Positions 23,701 through 34,400 of a DNA stretch of 64,000 nt are shown in pieces (position 1 is the stretch's first letter; every line of letters begins with the position of its first letter). The stretch covers positions 396,001 to 460,000 of the forward strand of contig BRXU01000042.1 in NCBI GenBank assembly GCA_030267565.1, written 5' to 3'. The stretch is from Pleodorina starrii. Its lineage: Eukaryota > Chlorophyta > Chlorophyceae > Chlamydomonadales > Volvocaceae. The translations under genes and the position numbers were made by a program. The notes under the pieces were generated by a model. It made no database searches and had not been told where the DNA came from. It worked only from the letters and a program-made list of their open reading frames with translations.

Positions 23701-24458
23701 CGTACGTTCTTACAAAGTCGGAACTGCAAGGTGTGCTCCACCCCCCCCCCCCGCCCCGCCCCCCGATGACACACCAATCGCCGCACACGCAAGCGGGTCA
23801 CCGTCACATCCACATTCCCGTACAATTCGGCTCGCCCTGCTTTTGCCTCACCTCCCCCGGTCCTCTCATTCGGGCTTCTCCCTGCCCCTTCTCACGGGCT
23901 GCATGTGCCAGCCATATCGCCGGGTCCAAACCAGCACAGCACAGCGCCAAAAGGGGGGGGGCAGACCGTCCTTTACAGCCCAGCCAAAGCACCGGCGACC
24001 ACCACAGCCACCGCCAACAGCGCTTCCCCGAGAACCCCCTTCCAGACCTACCTCGTCCGGGCCCAGCCCATCCCACACCACCCCCACCCCCCAAGCACCC
24101 CGGAAAGCACTGAACACACACACACGCACAAGGCACAGTACCGGTAAGCGCTGCGCCCCATCAGCCCTTCCCCCTTCCTCCTTCCCCACCCCTCGACCCC
24201 TCAAAACAAAGCAACAAAGCGCCGTCCCGCACCCCGCACCCCCACATCACACACAGCCCGCTGCCCCTTCCCCCAGACCCGCGCAGCCCCCACCACCCAG
24301 CCGCCCCCGCCCCCTCAGCCCCCTCAGGCTCCCCAGCCTCCACCCCCCCCTCCCTCCTCGGCAAGTACCGCAGGCTGGGTGCGCTTCGTCGCCTCCGTCC
24401 CCATCGCTGCGATACCACCTTCACTGCCCCTCCCATCGGCCTCCCCACGCCGGGGCCC
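20703..24458. other. Gene-poor stretch between GDPD2 and RSP4/6 copy 1
   Basis: About 3.75 kb. It should hold the missing 5' exon(s) and promoter of GDPD copy 2, and the 3'UTR of the first RSP4/6 gene at the right end. The long plus-strand frame at 23480-24568 is Pro/Ser/Arg-rich and looks like the antisense shadow of GC-rich sequence. I recognise no domain. One GACCCNNGGGTC palindrome is at 21666-21677. Confidence 0.4.
23973..23977 (-). terminator. Candidate poly(A) signal of RSP4/6 copy 1
   Basis: TTACA on plus reads TGTAA on minus, the usual volvocalean poly(A) signal. It is about 480 nt past the stop codon, a normal 3'UTR length for these algae. Confidence 0.4.
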
Positions 24459-27400
24459 CTACTCGTCCTCGTCCTCCTCCGGCGGTGCCGGCTTGGGCGG
24501 CAGCTCGTTGCTCTCCAGCAGCGGCTCCGCCCACTGCGCGGCGGGTGGCGGCGGCGGCGCGGGTGTGAAGTTCACCGCCTTGAGTCCCCAGCCCACGTAC
24601 AGGCTGGCGAAGTGGCGGCCGGCGCACGCGCACACGGCGCCTGGCCAGCGGTTGGACCGCACTCCGGCCACCTGGTTGCGCGTGGTGACGGAGGCGGAGG
24701 CGTGCAGGGGCGACCAGGCGGGTGGGGGCACGGGGTCGCCGTCGCGCAGGGCCAGCGGGTTGTCCTGGTCCAGGGGACTCAGCGGGGCGGGGCCCTCCTC
24801 CATCTCCTCAGCAGTCCAGAAGTTCTGGGGGGATGGGGGGTTCCGGGGGAGGTGGGAGGGCGGGAGGGAGGGCAGGGAGGGAGGGTGAAGGGGAGTGGAG
24901 ACGCGGCGTGGGGCGAGTGGAGTGAGGAGTGGATCGCGGATGGGAGCCATACCCGACGGACCGGACGGAACAACCCCCCACCCCACCCCACCCCAAAACA
25001 CACACGCCACGCCCTATACCGTAAACCATAAACCGTCCCATACACCTCGCCTTCCCTCCCGCCCCCCCCCCACAAACACACTTCCACCCACACCCTACAC
25101 ACCACACATACGCAAACGCCGCGCAGGTACGTACCTTCTCCGGCTCCTCCTCCTCGTCGGGCGGGTCGCGCTTGTACGTCACCGTACGGCCCTGGTCCTT
25201 GATGTGCGGGTAGCGGTGCGCCCAGTTGACCGGCAGGCCCATCTCCCGGCCCTTGAGCGGCTCCCACTCGTCGTTGGGCGACAGCTCGGCGCTGTCCTCA
25301 TCCGCCAGGAAGAAGCCCACCGGGCAGCACACCGTGGCGGAGGAGATGCGGGCGATGAGTGTGCGCAGGTACTCGGCCTCCTTGCCCGGGAAGGCGGGGT
25401 AGGCGGACACGGGCGCATCCAGGCGGCCGGTGAGGAAGCGGTGCAGCAGGCGGGAGGCCTTGAGCTGGTCGGGGGTGACGTACGGCAGCTGAGTCAGCGG
25501 GCCGCCCAGCGTGTTGGACACAAAGTAGATGTAGGCGTTGACGCCCTCGCCGTACGGCTCGTACGGCACGGTGCCCTCTGCGATTGGACGCGACGCGACG
25601 CGACGCAGGGCGATGGGAGAGGTGTGAGAGGCGCAGCAGAGGGGATGCACCGGGGGTGGTAGGAAGGAGTGAGGTGGTGGTGGTCGTTCCTGTTGTGCCT
25701 AGGTGGGTGGGGCTCACGGCTCCAGGAGGGGGTCAGCTCCAAAGCCACCAGCGGAAGCGGCTAAACTGGGACACGACAACAGGAAAGCACAGAGAATGGT
25801 GGAGGAGGTGGAAGGTGTGGAAGCGGTGGCATCGCGCAGTGCGAGCCGGCCCCCCGCGATGCCCTGAGCTTCCCGCCCGCCTCGCGCCCGCCCCTTCCCC
25901 GTCCCCGCCCGGCCCCGACTCCCCCTTTCCAACACGCCTACAAGCGACCCAAAACAAACACCTCCTCCCTCCCTCCCTCCCTCCCTCCCTCCCTCCCTCC
26001 CCCCTCCCCCCTCCCTCCGCTTGCCACTGCTACACTCTTCCCGCCTCTCTTCTCCCCTCCCCTCCCCACCGCCCCATGCGCCACCCACCCGGCGCCTCGG
26101 GCATATCCGGGTTGTCCTTGAGCGTGGTCTCAAACACGTAGTAGTCCGCCTGCGTTCCGAAGAACTTGCCGAAGAAGCGCACCGTGGCCACCCCGCGCTT
26201 GGCATCCTCCCCCAGCTTCTTCACTGCCAGCATGGCGGCCTGCATCTCGGGGCGGCCCAGACCCACACCCAGCGCGTCAAACAGATTGCCGTCGCCCTCC
26301 ACGTCCTCGCACTCAAACTGCGCAAAGACACACGGGGTGAGTTGAGTTGGGTTGAGTCGAGTTGGGTTGGGTTGATTTGGGATTTCAGAGTCCATTGGGG
26401 CGGCGCGCGAAGAAGTGTCGTGAGCGGGGTGTTATGAGTTTTTTTAGGGTTATGGTAGGGTATCACCGTATGGTGGTACGGTGGCGCCAGGCCCCAAGGT
26501 CCGCGCCGTGGCCGCCGCGCCGCCTGTCGCGCGCCCCGCCTCCCCCCGTTTGGTGTGTCAGCTGTTTCGCCCGCCCGCCACCTCATGTCCCTTGCCGTGT
26601 AGTTTACATTTATGCGGCAGGTCGGCAAAGGCAGCGCGGGCCAGTGCGCATCCCTGCGCGCCACTGCTCTACACGACCCCTTCCCCTCCCCTCATGGTCG
26701 CGCAGCAGTCTTGTCGTCGCGCAGGCCGTCATTGCCGGCAGGCCTAGGCGCGGTGGGAATAGCAAAGATACGGTGGACTACAGCGGTGGAAGGGGGCGGG
26801 GCCAGCGCCCCCAGCCCGGGTGAGGGTGCGCTGGGGGCGCTGGCCTCCTCTCACGTGCTGCTCCTGCTCCACCCACTCGCGTCGCCCACGTGATTCGCCT
26901 CCGTTCCTTCGCTGTGATAGCCCCTTTATGACCCACCCACTCGGCCGCCTGGTCGCCAAGTGCCCTCTGTCAAGACTGGACTGGTCCGGACTGGACTGGA
27001 CTGGACTGGAGGTGCTTCGACGGCGGCATCGGGCCGCAGGGGAAAGCCGACCTGGCCGCTTCGGCTGCACGGAGGCACGGGGCCCCGCTGCGTCCCTTCC
27101 TCCTCCCGAGTCCCAACCACCCCGAGAAACGCGTTTCGGTCCCCGGCCACCGGCCCTCATTGCGTTGCCCCCCCAGCGCTGCGCCGCGCCGGTGTCCTCT
27201 TCACTCTTCACTCCTCCCCTTTCCCCCTCCCTTCCCCCATCGCCGCGTGGTCTTGCGTCGGAGCAAGCAGGGCTGGTGTTCGCGTCCCGGGCCGCGCAGC
27301 CGTTTCGTTTCGTTTCCGTTTGGACTCCGACCAGCGACCCGAGGGAGATGCACCCCAGGGGCAACACCGGGGTGTTGGCCACCGCCAGCTCGCAGGACAG

Positions 27401-28157
27401 CTGGCTGGCTCCCCCGGCGGCCCCCCGGTTCCCGGCCCCCTGTTGTGCATACAGGCTGCGCACCGGCTGGGCACCGCCGTGTAACGACCCCAACCCAACA
27501 ACAACCGGATCCCGGCCGTGTACCCGCCCCCCCCTCCCTGCCCAGCCCAGCCGCCGTCAGCCCACTCACGTCGTTGGGCGCATCCGGCTCGATGGGTTCC
27601 CCGCTTTCGGGATCAAGCACCTCCGCGGGCTCCCTGTGCGACAAGGCGCGGGGGGTACAGGGATGGCTGAACGGAAAGGAAAGTCTAGGGTGCGGTGGCG
27701 AGCGAATCGATCTATGCACGCGGCGGGCATGTCAAGCTGCGGCACAATGCGCGATGCACCTGGTGAGGCTGGGCGGGGATCGCATGGTTGCAGCACAGCG
27801 GTTTTGGGGGGAGGGGGGGGGCAAGCCTCTTACCCGAACAAGGCGGCTGTCGCCACCGCCTTTGCCGCTGCTGCCGCCGACTGCAGTCAGGACCGCAGGC
27901 GCGCGTGAGGCACCATTAGATGCGTAAGAGTGGGGCCCAAGGGGGGCATGTCTTACTGTTGCGGGGACGAGCGGCACTGTGAGGCTCGCAGCTGGCGGTG
28001 TCGACAGCACGGCGGTCTCCAGCGCCTCTACGGCGTTCACCGGCCTGTCCTCCAGCACCTTGGCGAGCGCTAATGCAAGCTCATCGTATACGGAGTTGCC
28101 TTTGGTTGTCTTGCATTTCCGCAAGTAGGCTAGCGCTTGGCCAATATCCGCGGCCAT
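24459..28157 (-). CDS. RSP4/6: Radial spoke head protein RSP4/6, copy 1 (449 aa)
   Basis: Exons 27957-28157, 27834-27880, 27570-27633, 26089-26317, 25135-25577, 24459-24824 join in phase to 449 residues, close to the known size of RSP4 and RSP6. Family landmarks: an N-terminal helix MAADIGQALAYL, VLEDRPVNAVEALETAV, FECEDVEGDGNLFDALGVGLG, VRFFGKFFGTQADYYVFE, NAYIYFVSNTLGGPLTQLP, then VSAYPAFPGKEAEYLR and ARISSATV, and a Pro/Glu/Asp-rich acidic C-terminus. RSP4 and RSP6 form the head of axonemal radial spokes and are needed for normal flagellar beating. The gene is in tandem with a second copy on the same strand. I cannot tell by eye which copy is RSP4 and which RSP6. Its promoter region is shared, divergently, with the CMC4-like gene about 1.1 kb away. 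Confidence 0.92.
25966..26000. repeat. CCCT microsatellite in RSP4/6 intron
   Basis: An uninterrupted CTCC/CCCT tract lies in the intron between the 25135-25577 and 26089-26317 exons, giving a strongly purine-rich intron on the transcribed strand. Confidence 0.85.
26974..27009. repeat. GGACT short tandem repeat in RSP4/6 intron
   Basis: Repeats of GGACT with one variant unit lie in the long intron between exons 3 and 4 of RSP4/6 copy 1. Confidence 0.7.
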
Positions 28158-29266
28158 GGCCGACCGCCGCTACCCAATGAAAGCCTTTGTATCGGTGTAC
28201 ACGTTCACTATACTCGTTGTGTGGCAATCGAGCTGGCTACTGACACGAAATACTGCTGGCGATTGTTAGTTTGGAGGTAAACGTCGATGTGCAACAGGTG
28301 AAGGAACGTTAATTATATCTTTGTATAAAGTGAACCTTTCGATGATATAAAAATGCAGCTGGTGTAGGAGCGCGAGTCAGTGCATACAAGTTTGTGAGTA
28401 CATGATCCGGTCCACGGCAAGCAACACGCATTCGGCCATGCCCTCGGATGCTATGTTTAAACATGTACACTTATAAACCATGTCCCCGGCCCCATAACTG
28501 CATAAAACTTTCTCTCGCAGGTTATCTTGTGGGGTGTGTCGTCACACCCTCTTGTCCCAGAATGCTCCTGAGCCTCCGAGGGAGGCTGCTAGACAAGTTT
28601 CCTTCCCGTGTGCACAAGTTGTGACATTGCCGCTTGTGTACAGCTTGATTGGAGTCAAACAGCGGGATTTAAGAACCGCCCCGGTCACAGCCCCATACCC
28701 CTGTCTCATCGTGCTTACGGTTGGCTTTGGCCGGGCACTGTGCAACGGACCAGGGCATACATACCCCGCCTGGACATGTTCCATTATCGCTTCGCTGTTA
28801 GCTGCCGCTCGGCCACGCGCGATCGGTTCGCACTCCCCCTAGTGCACCTGTCCAAGTCCGGACCAATCCCGCATGGCCGTGCGTGCATGGCGGCCACGTC
28901 ACATGTTGCAAGTCCGATGACCGAACTTTGCGGCCCGAATGATGCTTGAACGTTGGATCCTCAGGCCTGAGGAGAGATGCATGTTACGCGGCATCTCCGG
29001 GTGGATCAGTACGGTAACGTACGACATTCCATACGCAGCACGGTCTGTGCATGACCAGGAGGATACGGCTGAACTCGGTTCATCGGCCCGGCACCACCAG
29101 GCATTGCAGTTAGTTTCCCATTCCTATTCGCTTATGCGCAAGGTGCCCCGATATTCACCGCTGCACGACGTCATCGGGGATGTCATTGAGCTATATTTTG
29201 GCGTAACTTGCAACGCAGTTCAACACGTCAGATGCATTAACACGAAACGTTAGCTGCACTTACCTT
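28158..29266. other. Divergent intergenic region, RSP4/6 copy 1 / CMC4-like
   Basis: About 1.1 kb between two start codons. It contains AT-richer stretches near 28.2-28.5 kb, which fit a promoter of the flagellar gene. No coding sequence is supported. Confidence 0.4.
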
Positions 29267-29287
29267 ATGAGTGGCCAGGAGCCATGA
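29267..29287 (+). promoter_or_regulatory. Short uORF overlapping the CMC4 start codon
   Basis: ATG AGT GGC CAG GAG CCA TGA: six codons whose TGA overlaps the main ATG at 29284 (ATGA arrangement). It arises from a 17-nt near-duplication of the start region. It would matter only if transcription starts upstream of 29267, which is not known. Confidence 0.5.
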
Positions 29288-29514
29288 GTGGCCAAGAGGA
29301 GCGAGAGGAGGAATTACCGCCCACCCGTATGCGGTGCGATTTTCAGCAGCCCGACCCAAAATATGCATGTAAGCTGAAGGCCTGCGCCATCCAAGAGTGT
29401 CTAGCGAACAACGACTGCAATCAGCGCAAGTGCACTCGTGCAATTCAAGACCTCGTGGAGTGCTGCAAGACGCTGGCGGAGCCGTCCGTGCACTGCAAGG
29501 GGTTTAAGTTCTGA
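29284..29514 (+). CDS. CMC4: CMC4-like mitochondrial twin CX9C protein (76 aa)
   Basis: A single exon of 76 residues with the twin CX9C fold: C29-x9-C39 and C50-x9-C60, plus C34, C61 and C71. The order ACAIQECL...KCTRAIQDLVECC...HCKGF follows the CMC4 (MTCP1-neighbour/p8) family closely, including the adjacent double Cys and the late C-x-GF. These proteins are imported into the mitochondrial intermembrane space by the Mia40 disulfide relay and form a disulfide-linked helical hairpin. Their exact role, linked to cytochrome c oxidase assembly in yeast surveys, is poorly known. The N-terminus is acidic and Glu-rich, with no cleavable presequence, as expected for this route. Two extra Cys (C18, C45) are not part of the motif. 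The gene is convergent with RSP4/6 copy 2. Confidence 0.88.
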   Translation: MSGQEEREEELPPTRMRCDFQQPDPKYACKLKACAIQECLANNDCNQRKCTRAIQDLVECCKTLAEPSVHCKGFKF

Positions 29515-29737
29515 TGGTCGTCACTCAAGTCCGGGGAACTGTTCCGTGACTCTCGTGACTAAGGATTCCGTAACTTGCCTGCACATCGGTGCAGTGATGT
29601 CTCGCGGAACCTGGACTTTGTCCTGCACTCGTGCTGGTGCAATTCATGCAGACGTTATACTCAGTTCGGGATCCGAGGATTATTACGCAAAGTTACAACT
29701 CACAAGCGGTGGGTGTTGTGGTGGTTATCTGGTTGAG

Positions 29738-29742
29738 TGTAA
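29738..29742 (+). terminator. Candidate poly(A) signal of CMC4-like gene
   Basis: TGTAA about 225 nt after the stop codon. Confidence 0.5.
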
Positions 29743-31420
29743 CCGGTTGGACGTTACTGCCGGCATGCAAGCCCGCTGTTGAAGTGCGCGTTGGAGGCAG
29801 TCGGCATGGTACACCGTTGCCGTCATATCAGGTGGCGCTGCGGTAATTTCCGGTCTGACGGGGCGGGCCTGACACCACAAGTTGGTGTGTGGAGGGAACT
29901 TGGCTGCATGAATTGAACCTGGGCGATACCGCACTTCACTAGACGCTTTTGCTTTTGCGAACAGCAGTCCTTGACCCTTCGGTCCCGCCGGCCCTGCTTC
30001 ATGTAACAAGCGCGTACTGACTGCCTGGAGCAGGCGCCCTGGGACGGCCCCAGGCGAACCAGGACTCGCACAGCGCAGTCGCACATCGCCGTACGGCACT
30101 GATGCCGTACAGCACAGCTCCTCAGGACAGCCCCAAAGGAAACAGCGTCTCAAGAAACAGCGACTCGAAGGTACTGGCAGGCGCACGACCCACGGCGCCC
30201 CCGCCTTCCCCATCTCTTCCTCTCAGAAGCACTGGCAAAGATACCCTTCTGAAGCTGCATGGTCAATCAATGGCCGCTAAGTCAGCAAGCCGCAACGGTC
30301 GCAGCGGCATCAACCGCCTCCAGCGGCATGCGCACTTGCGCAGCCGTCTCTCACCATTGTGGGGAGTGCCTTCCCACACGAGGGCCGCGCTGGATGCCGG
30401 GTCGTACATACATCTCCCATTACAGCACCGCCACGCGCGGTGGCTTGCACCAACACCACCACCCCGGGGTGCAGGCCTCCGCATCGCAGCTTGCGAGGGC
30501 TCCTGTGGGACGAGCTGGTGACCCACCGTTCAGGCCATTCAGGTGCTGCAACACGTCATCAGCGCGGCGACCGCTGATTGACAACGTTCGCATTCACACT
30601 CACACACAGGTGTTCCCGTCATCTCGACGCCCAACCCAGGGCGACCTTGTGAACTGGCCACCAAAGTTTTACCCGGTCTTGAATGGGCCGTTTTACAGTG
30701 GACGGACGGACGGACGGACGGGCCCCAAAGGACCGATCACCAGTGCACACCAGAAACACCTGCAGACACTGCCGCGGCCGAATGAGCTTAAACGGCGGTC
30801 TTCCTGGGAAGCCTACAGCATGCACTAGCCACCTCTCCGGTCTCCGGGGCACCAGACGAGCGTTCGACCCCGTCCCGGCCCTTTTAGCCCAAAGCCTGCA
30901 AGTCAACCAGTCCCAGACACTGGCAGCTGGGAAAACACCACCAGCGAAACCCCGACCACCCAATCCCGTCGTCAAGATGCCGCGGGCCGCGCCTTGTATG
31001 TCATCGGTGCAGCGTCAAAGCCACACACACACCAAAAGCACCACGACCCCCTGGCTCCCCCCCCTTTAGCAATACCTCGCCCTCGCCGTGTGAGCCAAGA
31101 GCCGCTCCAGTGCCGCGCCCGGACAGGCTGGCAGTCCAGCCCAAGTGCCTTCCCCTCTAAACGCCACATTACGCCCGACCAGCACCACATAACACCACCA
31201 AAAGCGCCTCGTGCGCCGGGCCGCACGCGGGGCCCTGTTTCTCCCGCCCGCTCGCCAGCCGCCTCTCCCATCCCCCAACCAGCGCCTCCTCGTAAACCTG
31301 CCAGCCGTAAAATCCCCAGCCCCCAGTTCCGCTTCCCCAGTCCTCCTCCCCGTCCCCCAGCGGCGGCCTCCCTCCCCACACCAGTCCCCCTCAGCCGCCT
31401 CCTCCGCCTCCTCCGCCCCC
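29743..31420. other. Convergent intergenic region, CMC4-like / RSP4/6 copy 2
   Basis: About 1.7 kb of 3' sequence. A GGAC tandem tract is at about 30700-30720 and a TTACA (minus-strand TGTAA) at 30693-30697. Overlapping open frames on both strands have no recognisable domain. Confidence 0.4.
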
Positions 31421-34400
31421 TCAGTCCTCCGCCTCCTCCTCGTCCTCCGGCGGCGGCACCGGCTTGAGCTCCAGCTCCTGCGTCTCCACCGCCGCCCAGT
31501 CGAACTCCGCAGCCACCGGCGGCGGCGGCAGCGGCACAAACGGCGCGTTCTTGACGCCCCAGCCCACGTAGACGCACGTCCACACGCCCTCGCGGCCGCC
31601 GCACACGGCTCCCGGCCACACCAGGCTGCGCAGTCCGCCCGCCTGCTTCTTGACGGCCTCGCTGGAGGAGCTGTACAGCGGCGTCCAGGCGGCCTGCTCG
31701 CCGGGCAGCTGGGCGTCCTCCTCCAGGGAGGCAAGCAGGTCGGGGCCCTCCTGCGGAAGGAGGGGAGGGGGAGGGGGAGGGCAGGGAGGGGAGGGAGGAA
31801 TGGGTCTTGAGGAAGCAGAGAAGGGGACCGGCATGTAAGGGCTATGTCTCCACGGAAAGGCTGGAGACCGAGAGCGGTAAATACGTAGTAGTGCGTAACG
31901 AAGGGATAGTGGGCCAAGGTAGCTTCGGGGGCTTGGGCTCGACGCGCCGTGCCGCTCTGCCCCCCTTACCTATGACGCATTTCACACACACCCACACACA
32001 CCCCTCACAACCCCTCCTGCGGTATCAGAGCCGCCGCTGGGGAACCTCAGCCACCACCGCGGTCCCATCCCTAGCATTGTAGCACACCTCCCCCTCCCCT
32101 CCTTACCTCCAGCTCGTCCTCGTTGTAAAACTCGTCCTCATCCGCGTCCTCCGGGAGCTCCCGCTTAAACACCTCGCACCGGCCCTGGGACTTGAGGTGC
32201 GGCCGGCTGAGGGGGCGAGGGGGCGGGAGAGGGAGGAAGGGACGGGGGCAGCAGCGGAGGGCGCGGGCAGGGGCGGGTCAAGAGGGGACACCCGAGCGAC
32301 CGTCACAAACCCAAGAGAGCCACAGGAGCCGCTGCGCTCGTGATGCCCGTCTCCTCATCCTTGCCCTCGCAAAACCCCCGGGTGGTGGTGTCACCCTTCC
32401 CGCCCGCATCCCCCTTCCCTGCAAGATCCGAGCCGCAGCCCCTGCTCTCCACCAATAACAGTTTCGCAACTGCACCTTCACAAGCCCCTCCTCCCTTCTC
32501 TCCCGCCCGGACCCAGCCACTCACACGTGCACCCAGGCCGACGGCACCGCCAGCTCCCGGCCCGGCGGCGGCTCCCAGTCCTCCGCCGCCTCCAGCTCCT
32601 CCGTCTCGTCGTTCAGCCCGTAAAAGTCCGTCGGCGCCACCACCGTCGCGGCGCCGATGCGCGCGATGAGGGCCCGCAGGTAGTTGGCTTCGTTGCCCGG
32701 GAAGGCGGGGTAGGTGGAGACGTGGCTGGTCAGGCGGCCCGTCAGAAGCTTCTTGATGCGCCTGCTGGCCTTGACCTGCACGGGCGAGTGGGAATGACAA
32801 AGTAAGATACCGCAGCAGAGGGACGGAAGCGAGCGGGAGCTGGGAATTATAGGTTGGGATTGGTTGATGCTGCAGGAATAGACCGACACCAACCGCTCCA
32901 GTCCGTCAAACAAGCCAGCCGAGCGGTCGAGACCGTAAGCTGGGCCGTGTTGGGTGGGTGATGACAAGGGCGGCGAATCAGGGTCCGGGAGCGCGGTCGC
33001 AGTCAAGAAGGGCCGGCTGTTAGATGAGGGCGCAACCCCAAGGACACAAAATGGAGAGCCTGCCGGTGTGTCTGTGTGCGGGTGGCCGGCTGTCCGGCGA
33101 GTGAGGGCCACCCGGGCGGCCGCACCTGGGCTGGTGTTACATTGGGCAGGCGGGTGAGTGGTCCCCCCAGTGCGGAGCAGACCAGGTAGGTGAACTTGTT
33201 GGCACCGGTGCCGGGAGCCTCGGGAGGGACCTCCTCGGGGGCCGCGCTCGCGGAGCCCGCGGGGCCTGTCCCCGAGGCGGCGGCGGGCGCTGTGGCGGGG
33301 TGGAGGGGAGTAGGGAGGGATGGAGGGAGAGGAATGGGCGGGTGCGCGTTGGAACAGGTTGGGTTGGAACCGGGGCAGAGGGCGGTGAAAGGGGACCGGG
33401 AGGGATGGAGGGGTCGGGTAGGAAGGCAGGGCGGGGGGCCGGGCCGGGCCTCGCAGGGAAGCAAAGCAGGCGGCGGCGCGGCCCTCGTAACAGGCCGCGA
33501 GCTGGGGGCTGACGTCCCCTGGCTTTGGCCCCTCGCGCGGTACGCCCCCCTCCCTGACCGCTCCTCCGACGTCTCGCCTCGCCTCCCATCCTCCCGCCGC
33601 CGCATCCCCTTCCCTCTCCTCTCTCCAGCTCCCCGCGGCTCTCACCTTGCCCCTCCGCCGCCGGCGTGTCCGCCGCCGCCGGCGCGGCGGCCGCCACTCC
33701 CTCCGCGGCTTTGGCTCCCTCCTTGAAGGCCACCTCGAACACATAGTAGTCCGCGTACAGCCCCATGAACTTGCCGAAGAAGCGCACCGACTTGACTGCC
33801 AGCTTGGGGTCCTCACCGATGCGCTTGGCGGCCAGCGCCACGTTGAGGCCCACCTGGGTTGGGTCGGGTTGAATTGGGTTGGATTGGGTTGGGTCGGGTG
33901 GCGTGCTTGGGCTGAATTGAGGTGGGGTGCGCATCAACGTCCCGTCCCGTCCCGTCCCGTCCCGTCCCGTCAAGCAATAACAAGGGCTGGCAGGAGGTCA
34001 TGCCAGGTGTTGTGCGGTGCGGTATGAAGTATGACGGTGCGATGCGCCACGGTCGAGTGGCAGGAGGCAAAAGGCACGGGTGCTGATTGGTGTATTGTTC
34101 GGTTTGGCGGTAGGGTGTGGTGCGGTGCGGTGCGCTGCATGACAGGGTGCGTTCGCAAGGAAGGTATGTCGTTGGGAAAGTATCGTGTCGCCCGAGTGCG
34201 TTCCCGAGGCCGGGTCGCCAAATCGAGTCACGCGTCGGTTCATACACACACAGGCTCGCTTCGGTCTGCTTGCTTCCTCCGCCCCTCCCGGGACCCACCT
34301 CGCGGCCCAGACCCACTCCCAGGCAGTCCAGCACCATGGACGCGCCAGACATGTTCTCGCACTCAAACTGCAAGGGTGTAAACGGCAGGCGTACGTAAGC

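Noticed and set aside
23480..24568. 362-codon plus-strand open frame rich in Pro, Ser, Arg and Thr
   Set aside because: Low-complexity translation of GC-rich spacer overlapping the 3' part of RSP4/6 copy 1 on the other strand; no domain and no codon pattern like the real genes.
26820..27908. 362-codon plus-strand open frame
   Set aside because: Antisense to introns and exons of RSP4/6 copy 1, whose structure is well supported.
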